NCBI RefSeq assembly: GCF_900197875.1
Contig: NZ_FZMO01000112.1
Coordinates: 1 to 64,000 of the forward strand
DNA length: 64,000 bases
DNA from: Frankia canadensis
GTDB taxonomy: Bacteria; Actinomycetota; Actinomycetes; Frankiales; Frankiaceae
Direction of reading: 5' to 3'
Shown: positions 32,802-41,424 of the stretch, in pieces
How the letters are laid out: each line of letters starts with the position of its first letter
How positions within the stretch are numbered: the first letter of the stretch is position 1
Translations under genes and position numbers: made by a program
The notes under the pieces: generated by a model
The model's database searches: none
What the model saw: only the letters and a program-made list of their open reading frames with translations
What the model was told of the DNA's origin: nothing

Positions 32802-34400
32802 CTAGAGCGTGGCGCCGTCGAAGAGCTGGTGGCGGTCTCGGCCCTGCCGTTTGGCTGTGTACATGGCGACGTCCGCGGCGCGTACGAGTTCGTCGGGAGT
32901 GGAGGTCGTGGGACCGGACAAGGCGATGCCGATACTTGCGGTCACAGTCCTCGCCGGTGTCTCGTGGGAGCTGAATGTCGAGACAGCCACGAGAATTCGT
33001 TTGGCGACCGCCTCGATCTCGTCTGTGGAGGTGATGTTCTGGCAGAGGACGGCGAACTCGTCACCGGCGAGCCTGGCGACGAAGTCGCCGGGACGGACGG
33101 CCCGGCGGATCCGATTCGCGACGGCGCACAGCAGATCATCCCCGGCCTGATGACCTAGCGAGTCGTTCACGGCCTTGAATCCGTCGAGGTCGACGAAGAG
33201 GAAACCGAGGCGCCGTGCGTGTTCCTGGGCTTCGACGATGACCTGTCCGAGGTGATCGAACAGTGCGGCCCTGTTCGGTAGTCCGGTCAGTGTGTCGTGC
33301 AGAGACTGATAGCGGGCCTCGGCGGTGTTGTGGGCCATCGACGCGGCGCTGGAGATCTGGGTGGCGGCCAACGTGAGGAAGGTGCGGTAGTCACCGTCCA
33401 GAGGAAGACGATCACTGATACCGGCCACGAGGAGTCCGATGGGAGGATCGTCCCCTCCTGCTGTGAGGGGGACGACGAGCGCGCGGTCAGCGGACGGGAC
33501 GTCGGTGATGGGCTGGAGCTCGAGCCGGTCGAGGAGCCGTCTGGAGATCAGCATCCGGCCGGAGACCAGCGAGTCCCCGAACTCGGGCAGAAGGCCGTCG
33601 GGGTCGAGCGTGCCCGGGCGGGAGAACACGTCCGGCACCGCGGCCAGGCCGGCCGTCGCCACAGGCCGCAGCACCAGCCGAGGGGTGCGGGGATCCCGTA
33701 GGAGGATCACACAGTACGGGACGTCCGCCGAGGTATGGCTCAGCGCGCCGACCGCGTCCGTGAACACTTCCCCGGAGGTCTGTGCGTGGACGGTGACACC
33801 CGCGATCTCGCGCAGGCAGGAGAGTCGCCGCAGCCCCACGACGTGCCCTGTCGTTTCGTGTGCCGCCAAGAACACCCCCAGTACTTCGGCGGTCGGGATT
33901 CGCCGAATGGGGCTGAAGGAGAAGGTGAAGTGACTCTCCTGCAGGTACCCGTGTCGGTCGAGCAGGACCGGCAGATCCTGCGACCAGGTGGCCCCGCCGC
34001 CGGACATCACCTGGCCGAGTAGCGGCCCGACGACTGGCATTACCTCCGCAAAGACCTCATGATAGGGACGACCAATACACTCTGGGTATTTTTCCCCCAT
34101 ATACGGAGCTATTCCATCATTCTGAATAATGATGAGATCTGGCCCCCATAGGACCTGCATCGGAAAACGGGACTCCAGGCAGATACTCACTGCCATACGC
34201 AGCTCGGTGCACCAGCCGCGCAGCGGTCCGAGCGGCGTGGCGGACCAGTCCATGGCCGACATCAGTTGGCCCACCTCGCCGCCAGAGGCGAAAACCTGAG
34301 CCATCCCACGCGCACCACGCCCGGGGTCTGCCTCGTCCCGCCAGGCATCGCGAGGATCCGGGAAGACTCCGGCGCCGCCCTGCGGGTCCTTTCTGCCCAT
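32802..34400 (-). CDS. Diguanylate cyclase (PAS-GAF-GGDEF)
   Basis: A 532-aa cytoplasmic sensor enzyme. Residues about 45-185 form a PAS-like domain (MDWSATPLGPLRGWCTELRM, IGRPYHEVFAEVMP), about 195-360 a GAF domain, and about 370-525 the GGDEF domain (YQSLHDTLTGLPNRAALFDH, FVDLDGFKAVNDSLGHQAGD, RLAGDEFAVL, ASIGIAL). AGDEF is an active-site variant found in active cyclases, so the enzyme should make c-di-GMP from GTP in response to an unknown signal. No EAL domain is present. The start may lie further downstream (Met near residue 33), since the N-terminus is not conserved and has no clear ribosome site. Confidence 0.88.
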   Translation of the reverse strand: MGRKDPQGGAGVFPDPRDAWRDEADPGRGARGMAQVFASGGEVGQLMSAMDWSATPLGPLRGWCTELRMAVSICLESRFPMQVLWGPDLIIIQNDGIAPYMGEKYPECIGRPYHEVFAEVMPVVGPLLGQVMSGGGATWSQDLPVLLDRHGYLQESHFTFSFSPIRRIPTAEVLGVFLAAHETTGHVVGLRRLSCLREIAGVTVHAQTSGEVFTDAVGALSHTSADVPYCVILLRDPRTPRLVLRPVATAGLAAVPDVFSRPGTLDPDGLLPEFGDSLVSGRMLISRRLLDRLELQPITDVPSADRALVVPLTAGGDDPPIGLLVAGISDRLPLDGDYRTFLTLAATQISSAASMAHNTAEARYQSLHDTLTGLPNRAALFDHLGQVIVEAQEHARRLGFLFVDLDGFKAVNDSLGHQAGDDLLCAVANRIRRAVRPGDFVARLAGDEFAVLCQNITSTDEIEAVAKRILVAVSTFSSHETPARTVTASIGIALSGPTTSTPDELVRAADVAMYTAKRQGRDRHQLFDGATL

Positions 34401-34418
34401 TTCGCACTTCGTTCATCG

Positions 34419-34437
34419 GCCCGCCGGACCGGCGGGC
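34419..34437. terminator. Short GC hairpin upstream of the cyclase
   Basis: Arms GCCCGCC (34419-34425) and GGCGGGC (34431-34437) around a 5-nt loop, 18 bp from the cyclase start. It could end transcription from the right or fold in the cyclase leader. Confidence 0.35.
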
Positions 34438-34504
34438 ACTGTCGGATATACACAGTTCCGCATATTGCCACCAGTACTGCCGTTCCCTACTAAGCTGCCG
34501 ATGA

Positions 34505-34650
34505 AACGGCCACCGGGCCGAGCCCACCATCGATGGGATCACCGGCGCCTTCGGTATCCCTTGCCCGACGATGTACCGCCACCTGGCCGCCCACATGGAC
34601 GGCCGCGACCGCATCCTGGTCGTCTACCGCACGCCCGCCTCGGCAGGCTC
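34505..34650 (+). pseudogene. Serine recombinase (resolvase) C-terminal fragment
   Basis: A plus-strand frame reads IDGITGAFGIPCPTMYRHLA, the Hin-type helix-turn-helix at the C-terminus of resolvases and invertases (GVSRxTLYRHL). No catalytic domain is present and the frame drifts into neighbouring sequence. Confidence 0.55.
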
Positions 34651-34733
34651 TGTTGCACAGGGGCCTGGTCGTTCCCCGGCCACGTCGCCGACGTCTGCGG
34701 AAAGTCCGTCGTCTGGATGTTGGTGGGCCGGAG

Positions 34734-35035
34734 TCACCGTCCGGCGCTGGTGATCAGGGCGGTCTGGAGGTCCGTCACCGGATCGGTGGAGGAGGTCCGG
34801 CTGCGCCACGCGACATGCCCGTCGGGGCGGACGAGGACCGCCCCATCGGGCGCGACGCCATACAGGCTCGGCCAGTTCGGTTCGGTGATCGCATGGCTGT
34901 CGACCGGTGCCCCGGTGGCGTGATCGGCAGCTCCACCTTGCGTAGGTCCGGTTCGACGCCGCAGACGCGCAGGATCTCCATCGCCCGTGAGTGCACGCCA
35001 CGGGCACGGGGCAGCGGTGACGCGTCGACGCAGCC
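34734..35035 (-). pseudogene. FAD-dependent monooxygenase with large internal deletion
   Basis: Two parts of one family are fused out of frame. An N-terminal piece reads PLPRARGVHSRAMEILRVCG then VEPDLRK (the HPRA...HxRxMEILRxxGVE segment of TfdB/PheA-type hydroxylases). A C-terminal piece reads LYGVAPDGAVLVRPDGHVAW and ends at 34734 (the conserved LLVRPDGYVAWR end). About 350 residues between them are lost. Confidence 0.7.
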
Positions 35036-35047
35036 TGGCGGCGAAAC

Positions 35048-35251
35048 CAGCGGGACGACAAGCGGCGTTTCATCCAGGAGGCGGAGACGTGGGTGTCGCT
35101 CGGCGTGCATCCGCACCTGTGCGCCTGCCACTACCGGCAGGCGGACGCGGCCTGGCCGCGCATCGCCGGCGCGGACCGGCTCGCCGGCCCGGCGGCCGGC
35201 CCGGATGCCACGCCCGCCGCGCCGGCGGCCGCGGACACCGAGCCGGCCTAA
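35048..35251 (+). pseudogene. Protein-kinase-like fragment
   Basis: The frame reads RRFIQEAETWVSLGVHPHLC then ACHYRQADA, resembling the early catalytic-lobe segment (EAExWVxLGxHPHxxxCxYVR) of actinobacterial Ser/Thr kinase-like proteins. It ends with a Pro/Ala-rich tail at 35251. No catalytic motifs remain. Confidence 0.5.
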
Positions 35252-35264
35252 GTCGGCGGCGTCC

Positions 35265-36797
35265 TCACACCCGGGCCGCAGCCTCCGGATCGCCGACGTC
35301 GGCGGCGCCCGCTGCGACCGGCGGGAGGTCCGGTCGAGCCGCCGCCGTGGGTCGAGAGTCCAGGCCGAACGAGGCGACGGCCGCCGCGACGAGCGCCCCG
35401 GCCGACACGTACCAGGCGTGCTGGAAGACCGCCTCGCTCGCCGCGCCGGAGGCGCGGCCCAGGATCGCCACCAGGAGGCTGATCCCGATGACCGAGCCGA
35501 GCTGGGTGGCCATCGTCACGATCGCGCTGCCGGTCGCGGAGTCCTCCGGCGGCAGGCCGACCGTCGCCCGGGTGATCGCGGTCGGCACCGCCAGGCCGTA
35601 ACCCAGGCCGAGGACCACCCAGGTCGGCAGGAACGCGGCCAGAAACCGCGGCTCGTCGGTGACCAGGCCGGTCAGCATGAACGTACCGATGACGGCCAGC
35701 AGCGCGCCCGCGACCGCGATCCGTCCCGCCCGCAGCCGGGTACGCGCCTGGAGGGTTTCCGCGACCGCCGAGCCGACGGCGAACATCACCGGGCCAGGCG
35801 TGGAGGCCAGCCCGGTGCGGATCACCGAGTAGTGCCAGTGACCCTGGAGCCACAGGATCGTCGAGAGCAGCTCAATCCCGAAGGCCACGAAGGCGACGGT
35901 GGCCACCAGGTTGGCAGTGGTGAACACCCGGTTGCGGAACAGGGAGAGGGTGACGACCGGCGCCGGGTGGCGGGCGGAGCTGGCCAGGAACAACGCCAGC
36001 GCGACCGCCACGAGGACGAACGCGACGATCACCCGGCCGCTCGACCAGCCCCAGTCCGGCGCCTTGACCAGCCCCAGGGCCAGTGCGCCGATCGCGACGA
36101 TGAGTAGCCCGCCGCCGCGCAGGTCGGGCAGGTGGTCGCCGGCGTCCCGGCTGCTGGGCAGGTAGCGGACGCCCAGCGCGATCGCGGCCGCCGCGACCGG
36201 GATGTTCACCAGGAACAGCCACCGCCAGGACGCCTCCACGAGCAGGCCGCCCAGCACCGGGCCGGAGGCGGCCGACAGCGCGCCGGTGGTGAACCAGATC
36301 TTCACGTACTTGCCGATCTTCGCCGCCGGCGCGGTCAGCAGCACCAGGCCGAGGCTGGCCGGGGTGAGCAGGGCCGCGCCGACGGCCTGCAGGACCCGGA
36401 ACCCGACCAGCGCCCAGATGTCGCCGGACAGGCCTGCGCCGATGCTGGCGACGGCGAACACGGTCAGGCCGAGCAGGAAGCCACCCTTGCGGCCGAACCG
36501 GTCCACCAGGCGGCCGGCCGGCACCAGCAGCGCCGCGTAGACGATCGCGTAGCCGTTGAGCACCCAGCTCAGGTCGGCGAGGGAACCGGCGTGGGTGCCG
36601 CGCCCGATGGCGGGCAGGCCCACGTTGGTGACCCACACGTCGAGCTGGGCCAGGAAACTCGCGATCGACAGGATCGCCAGCAGCAGGGCCGGGGAGACGG
36701 GCCGGGCTTCGGCGCCCACACGGCGCTGGCTCGGGATGGACGGGACGGCGCCGGGGCTGGGACCGGCCCGGTCGGGCTGGGCGTCCTGCTGAGTCAT
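35265..36797 (-). CDS. DHA2-family MFS drug efflux transporter
   Basis: A 510-aa pump of about 14 membrane segments: FLAQLDVWVTNVGLPAIGRG in the first helix, LVPAGRLVDRFGRKGGFLLG (motif A), WRWLFLVNIPVAAAAIALGV and ALGLVKAPDWGWSSGRVIVA, all typical of EmrB/QacA-like exporters. ATG at 36797 is chosen because homology begins just after it; the open frame upstream to 37103 is meaningless. It is divergent from a TetR gene with tandem operator-like boxes between them. Confidence 0.9.
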   Translation of the reverse strand: MTQQDAQPDRAGPSPGAVPSIPSQRRVGAEARPVSPALLLAILSIASFLAQLDVWVTNVGLPAIGRGTHAGSLADLSWVLNGYAIVYAALLVPAGRLVDRFGRKGGFLLGLTVFAVASIGAGLSGDIWALVGFRVLQAVGAALLTPASLGLVLLTAPAAKIGKYVKIWFTTGALSAASGPVLGGLLVEASWRWLFLVNIPVAAAAIALGVRYLPSSRDAGDHLPDLRGGGLLIVAIGALALGLVKAPDWGWSSGRVIVAFVLVAVALALFLASSARHPAPVVTLSLFRNRVFTTANLVATVAFVAFGIELLSTILWLQGHWHYSVIRTGLASTPGPVMFAVGSAVAETLQARTRLRAGRIAVAGALLAVIGTFMLTGLVTDEPRFLAAFLPTWVVLGLGYGLAVPTAITRATVGLPPEDSATGSAIVTMATQLGSVIGISLLVAILGRASGAASEAVFQHAWYVSAGALVAAAVASFGLDSRPTAAARPDLPPVAAGAADVGDPEAAARV

Positions 36798-36870
36798 GAG
36801 GTGGCTCGCATCTCGCGGTCGGGGGCCCGGCGTGTGCGCGCGGCGCCCGGTCGGCATGGAGGCCCAACGA

Positions 36871-36913
36871 TCTGGACTGTTCAGTAAAGAACCCTGACGG
36901 TTCTGGACTATTC
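36871..36913. promoter_or_regulatory. Tandem operator boxes between MFS and TetR
   Basis: TCTGGACTGTTC (36871-36882) recurs as TCTGGACTATTC (36902-36913), 31 bp apart (three helical turns). The first overlaps the small palindrome ACTGTTCAGT. This is the likely binding region of the adjacent TetR protein. Confidence 0.6.
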
Positions 36914-36947
36914 CGCCAACAACCAGATCCGTGGATACCATCGCCCG

Positions 36948-37589
36948 ATGGGGCGCCCACCTGGCTTTGACCGGCGGGAGGTGCTGGCGGCCGTCGAGCG
37001 TGAGTTCCGCAAGAGCGGCTACGACGGGACGACTCTCGATGACATCTCGGCCGCGACGGGGCTCGGCCGCGGCAGCCTCTACGCCGCCTTCGGCGACAAG
37101 CACGCGCTGTTCCTGGCCGCGTTGGGGGACTACTGCGACCAGGACGAGGCGTCTGACGCGGCCGCGTTGGAAGGCCCGGACGAGACCGCGATGGAGCGCC
37201 TGCGGGCCTACCTCATCGACTCGGTCGACCGGCAGCTGAACGACCCCGAGCAGCTGGCCTGCATGGCCAGCCGCTTCACCGTCGAGCTGGCCGGGCGCGA
37301 CCAGGAGGCCACGGCCCGGCTACGCCACGGCTTCGACGCACAGCGGGCGGCCCTGGCCGGCTGCCTGCGGGCCGCGCAGCGCAACGGCGACCTCGATCCA
37401 GCAGCCGAGCCGGTCACGCTGGCGACGTTGCTGGTCGTCGGCTTCCGGGGCATCAGCTCCCTGATCGGGATCGGGCTGGACCGGGCAGAACTCGTCGCTG
37501 TCATCGACGCGATCCTGGCCGGCCTGCCCCGGCCACCTGGGCCCCGGGTTCACCAGGCTGCCACACAGGAGCCGTATTCTCAGGTGTGA
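36948..37589 (+). CDS. TetR-family transcriptional regulator
   Basis: A 213-aa TetR protein. The HTH is FRKSGYDGTTLDDISAATGL then GRGSLYAAFGDKHALFLAAL. The C-terminal part resembles the AcrR/TetR_C group that controls efflux genes. Its targets are probably the divergent DHA2 pump and its own operon. Its stop codon overlaps the start of the DEAD-box helicase (GTGA), so helicase synthesis depends on translation of the regulator. Confidence 0.9.
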   Translation: MGRPPGFDRREVLAAVEREFRKSGYDGTTLDDISAATGLGRGSLYAAFGDKHALFLAALGDYCDQDEASDAAALEGPDETAMERLRAYLIDSVDRQLNDPEQLACMASRFTVELAGRDQEATARLRHGFDAQRAALAGCLRAAQRNGDLDPAAEPVTLATLLVVGFRGISSLIGIGLDRAELVAVIDAILAGLPRPPGPRVHQAATQEPYSQV

Positions 37590-39286
37590 CCGAGTCCGAA
37601 GATCAGCCGACGTTCCATGACCTCGGGCTTGGTACCCCGGTCCTGCGAGCCCTCACCGAACTCGGCTACGAGGTGCCGTCGCCGATCCAGGTCGGCACGA
37701 TCCCCGCCCTGCTCGAGGGCCGCGACGTCGTCGGCCTCGCCCAGACCGGGACCGGCAAGACCGCCGCGTTCGCTCTCCCGATCCTGTCCAGGATCGACGC
37801 GCACAGCGCCGCCACCCAGGCGCTTGTGCTCGCCCCAACCCGGGAACTGGTCCTGCAGGTCGCCGAGGCGTTCGGCCGGTACGCCCACCACCTCACCGGC
37901 CTGCGTGTGCTGCCCGTCTACGGAGGGCAGGCCTACGCTCCCCAGCTGGCCGGGTTCCGCCGCGGCGCGCAGGTCGTCGTCGGCACTCCCGGGCGGGTTA
38001 TCGACCACCTGGAACGCGGGACGCTCGACCTGGGCAGCCTGCGCACGCTGGTCCTCGATGAGGCCGACGAGATGCTCCGGATGGGCTTCCAGGAGGAGGT
38101 CGACCGGATCCTCGCCGACACCCCCGACGCCAAGCAGGTCGCGCTGTTCTCCGCGACGATGCCCGCGCCGATCCGCCGCATCTCCCGGCAGTACCTGCGC
38201 GACCCGGTCGAGATCACCGTCAGGGCGCGGACCGTCACCGCCGCGAACACCCGGCAGCGGTTCCTGACCGTCGCCGGGCCGCGCAAGATGGACGCGCTCA
38301 CGCGGTTCCTCGAAGTCGAGCCGTTCGAAGCAATGATCATTTTCGTGCGGACGAAGTCGGCGACCGAGGACGTCGCCGAGCGGCTGCGCAGCCGCGGGTT
38401 CGCCACCGAGGCGATCAACGGCGACCTCAGCCAGCCGCAGCGCGAGAAGCTCATCGCCCAGCTCCGCGACGGCTCTCTCGACCTGCTCGTCGCCACGGAC
38501 GTCGCCGCCCGCGGCCTCGACGTCGAACGGGTCACCCACGTCGTCAACTACGACATCCCCACCGACCCGGAGTCGTATGTCCATCGCATCGGCCGTACCG
38601 GCCGCGCCGGGCGCAGCGGTGAGGCGCTGCTGCTCGTCACCCCCAGGGAAAAGGGCCTGCTCGCCGCGATCGAGAAGGCGACCCGCCAGCCGCTCGCCGA
38701 GATGGAACTCCCCACCGCGGCGGATGTGAACGCCCGGCGGGTCGCGAAGTTCCACGGCGCGATCACCGCCGCGCTCGACGCGCCGGCCCACGCCGTGTTC
38801 AGGGACCTGATCCTTGGCTACACCCACGAGCACGACGTACCGCTCGCCGACATCGCCGCAGCGCTGGCCGTGATGACCCGCCAGGAACCGGGGGAGTTCC
38901 TCCTCCCGCCGGACACCGCCCCGCCTGCCCGCGAGAGGCCCGCCCGCGGCGCGGGCGGACCGCGGCCGGTCTATGCCACCTACCGGATCGGGGTCGGGCA
39001 TCGCCAGCGGGTCACCCCGGGCCAGATCGTCGGGGCGCTCGCCAACGAGGGCGGCCTGGACCGGTCGGACTTCGGCCGGATCGACATCCGGGCCGAGCAC
39101 AGCCTCGTCGAACTTCCCGCCGACCTGACCAGGGACACCCAGCGGGCGTTGACCCGCACCCGCATCGCTGGCCAGCCCCTCAACCTGCGCCCCGAACGGC
39201 CGAGCCGGGAGTCCGGCGCGCGGCCCGGCGCCAGCCGCCGAGGAAAACCCGCCCCCTCCGCCCGCAGGACGCGCCGCCTCGCCTAA
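37586..39286 (+). CDS. DEAD-box RNA helicase (DeaD/CsdA-like)
   Basis: A 566-aa helicase with all core motifs: Q motif (YEVPSPIQVGTIPALLEGRD), Walker A AQTGTGKT (52-59), PTRELVLQV, GTPGR, LDEADEMLRMGF, LFSATMP, and the second lobe with DVAARGLDVERVTHVVNYDI and HRIGRTGRAGR. Residues about 460-530 resemble the DbpA/CsdA RNA-binding domain, followed by an Arg/Ser-rich basic tail. It should unwind RNA in ribosome assembly or mRNA turnover. GTG at 37586 overlaps the TetR stop by four bases, an unusual partner for a drug-efflux regulator. Confidence 0.93.
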   Translation: MTESEDQPTFHDLGLGTPVLRALTELGYEVPSPIQVGTIPALLEGRDVVGLAQTGTGKTAAFALPILSRIDAHSAATQALVLAPTRELVLQVAEAFGRYAHHLTGLRVLPVYGGQAYAPQLAGFRRGAQVVVGTPGRVIDHLERGTLDLGSLRTLVLDEADEMLRMGFQEEVDRILADTPDAKQVALFSATMPAPIRRISRQYLRDPVEITVRARTVTAANTRQRFLTVAGPRKMDALTRFLEVEPFEAMIIFVRTKSATEDVAERLRSRGFATEAINGDLSQPQREKLIAQLRDGSLDLLVATDVAARGLDVERVTHVVNYDIPTDPESYVHRIGRTGRAGRSGEALLLVTPREKGLLAAIEKATRQPLAEMELPTAADVNARRVAKFHGAITAALDAPAHAVFRDLILGYTHEHDVPLADIAAALAVMTRQEPGEFLLPPDTAPPARERPARGAGGPRPVYATYRIGVGHRQRVTPGQIVGALANEGGLDRSDFGRIDIRAEHSLVELPADLTRDTQRALTRTRIAGQPLNLRPERPSRESGARPGASRRGKPAPSARRTRRLA

Positions 39287-39595
39287 TCACGCCGTCGACA
39301 GGCGCGGGACACATCAGGAGCCTCACAGGGTTCCGCAACATCGCCGTGCACACGCACTTCGACCGCCCACGCACCCCGACGAAGGTCTGCAGGCGGCCGC
39401 CACACTCCACCAGACCCATCCCCGGGCTGGGCATCCTGCTGCTGTCCCAGTGGGTCCACGCTGGGTGCGCCCTCGACCTGTTCCGCGCCGGTGGCGCCGG
39501 TCTGGGATACCTCGGCCCGCCGTCGCCCGGCGCGGTGTCTGGTGGGAGGGGCCGACGGCAGGGGTATCAGGTGTGTCACCTCCGGACGATGATCC
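39287..39595. other. Gap without recognisable features
   Basis: No gene, strong dyad or repeat was seen between the helicase and the convergent lipoprotein gene. Confidence 0.5.
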
Positions 39596-40156
39596 TCAAC
39601 AGGAGATATACCCGCCGTCGGGATCCGCGGACACGGTCAGGCTGAAGTCGATGGGATCTGGTCCGAGCACATCGTCCGGCCCGCTGTCGATGTCGCCTGG
39701 AAACGACACCCTTAGAAAAGAAGTGACACCTTCGACGGATTTGGAAAAGCACAGAAGCGCCCTGTGGATTGGCTGATCAGGATTAATCTCGGCGAAGTGC
39801 TCCAGCTTCCAATCTGCTGCCGGCGCGGCCCGGCGGTAGAAATTCGCCACATCCTTGACCGTGTTGTCACCGGGACGGTAGGTCCGACCTGCGTATGGGA
39901 AGCCTGTGCTGTCCGTGCAACCAAAATAGGCGCCGTCGTCCTCCAGGGGAACGTCCGAAGGGCGCAATTCGAGTATGGGAAGGTTGTTCAGGGTTTTAGC
40001 AAAGCGTCGGTCTCTGGCGGTGCAATCCCCGTCTCGATCAGAGAGGACGGAGCAGCCGGCCACCAGGAGCGCACTCGCTGGCGCGCAGAAGAAAAGTATG
40101 ATCAGCCCTGTGCGTCTACGGCCTCTGCGCGTCACGGAAAGAAGCATAGCCGGCAT
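39596..40156 (-). CDS. Putative lipoprotein
   Basis: A 186-aa protein with a basic start, a hydrophobic stretch (TGLIILFFCAPASALLVAGC) ending in the lipobox LVAGC, and a polar extracellular domain. It should be lipid-anchored at the outer face of the membrane. The domain family was not recognised. Base composition is lower in GC than the neighbours, and two further Cys (YFGCTDS, near the middle, and the last residue) could pair. Two possible starts lie three codons apart; neither has a clear ribosome site. Confidence 0.75.
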   Translation of the reverse strand: MPAMLLSVTRRGRRRTGLIILFFCAPASALLVAGCSVLSDRDGDCTARDRRFAKTLNNLPILELRPSDVPLEDDGAYFGCTDSTGFPYAGRTYRPGDNTVKDVANFYRRAAPAADWKLEHFAEINPDQPIHRALLCFSKSVEGVTSFLRVSFPGDIDSGPDDVLGPDPIDFSLTVSADPDGGYISC

Positions 40157-40193
40157 TTGACGGACGTGGCGCTGGCAGAGGTTCAGCGGCCGG

Positions 40194-40574
40194 TCAGATG
40201 TTCCATGAGGTCGTCGACTCCCTCGAGGCCGGCAGTGACCACGGTGCCACCGTCGACGACTCCGCGTCCTGGATCAAGGGGTTATCCGCCAGCGGCGCGA
40301 CGGTGTCGAGGTAGCGGCCGGTGTCGAGGACCTCGCCGCGCAGCCAGCGGGCGCTCACGGACACGACGCAGAGAACGCAGCTGACGACGCAGAGCGCGAT
40401 CGCGGCAATCTGCCGGCGGCGCCGCAGATACGGTCCCGTGCCCTTTGGCGTCCTCGACGTCCTCGACGTACGCAGTGGTGCGACGCCTGCAGGTGGTGCA
40501 TCTTCCTGAGCCGCGCCGCCGGTGACCTCCGGCCCGGCCGATGCTGATCCGGAGTGTGCGTACCCGTTGTTCAC
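40194..40574 (-). pseudogene. N-terminal fragment of an actinobacterial membrane protein
   Basis: From GTG at 40574 the frame gives a polar N-terminus, one membrane helix (IAAIALCVVSCVLCVVSVSA) and WLRGEVLDTGRYLDTVAPLA followed by DNPLIQDA, the conserved start of large actinobacterial integral membrane proteins. Similarity then stops and the frame ends at 40194. The remaining 300 or so residues are gone. Confidence 0.6.
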
Positions 40575-40705
40575 CAGCCTGGCCCTTCTTTCTGAACGGT
40601 GTTCACGAGGTCCGTGGCGCGACGGCGAGGACCGATGTGAACGTGGCAGATTGAACGGGCACATCGCGCCAGGCCCGCGGATCGGTGTCGACTCTGGTCG
40701 GCTCG

Positions 40706-41243
40706 TCAGTCCACAAAGGTCGCGGGGCGTTCGATGGATACCGTGGGCAACTTTCGGGCGAGCGGTACGGGCAGCCACCATGACCACTTACCGAGCATCT
40801 GCAGGACGGCTGGGACAATGAGGCAACGAATGACCGCGGCATCCAGCAGGATCGCGACGGCCAGGCCGAGTTCGAACTGCTGAAGCATCCGGTCGGAGCT
40901 CAGCACGAAAGCGGCGAAGACCACGATCATGATGGCCGCGGCCGCGATGATTACGTTGCCGGTGGAGGCCAGCCCTTCGCGCATCGAAAGTGAGTGGTCC
41001 TTCGTCCGGATCCATTCCTCAGGGATGCGAGAGATCAGGAAGACCTCGTAGTCCATGGACAGCCCGAACACGATCGCGAAGATCAGTGCCGGGATGAACG
41101 CTTCGATCGGCCCTGGCTGCGCGCCGAACCACCCGTGCTGGAACACCAGCGTGATCACGCCGAGCGCGGCGGAGATCGACAGCAGGTTCAGGATGGCCGC
41201 CTTGACGGGGATCCAGATGGAGCGGAAGACCAAGGCAGACTAA
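40706..41243 (-). pseudogene. MMPL/RND transporter, C-terminal fragment
   Basis: The frame begins without a start codon just after TAG and reads LVFRSIWIPVKAAILNLLSI, then FGLSMDYEVFLISRIPEEWI and GLAVAILLDAAVIRCLIVPA, the last five helices of MmpL/YdfJ-type transporters (compare the intact gene at 49119-51302). About 500 N-terminal residues are missing. Confidence 0.8.
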
Positions 41244-41424
41244 CCACGCGCGCCACGAGTCACCCCGTCGCCACGGGCCCCACCATGGCCGTCGGCTACT
41301 GACAGCGACATCGCTCGGCTTGGCTCATGGGGGACGAGAGCTGCGCGCTGCGGGTGCGCTGCGAGCGCATGCCCTCCTCTCGCCGACCTTTCTCGGCTCT
41401 GTGGGTGTCGCGGCCGAGGTCGTT

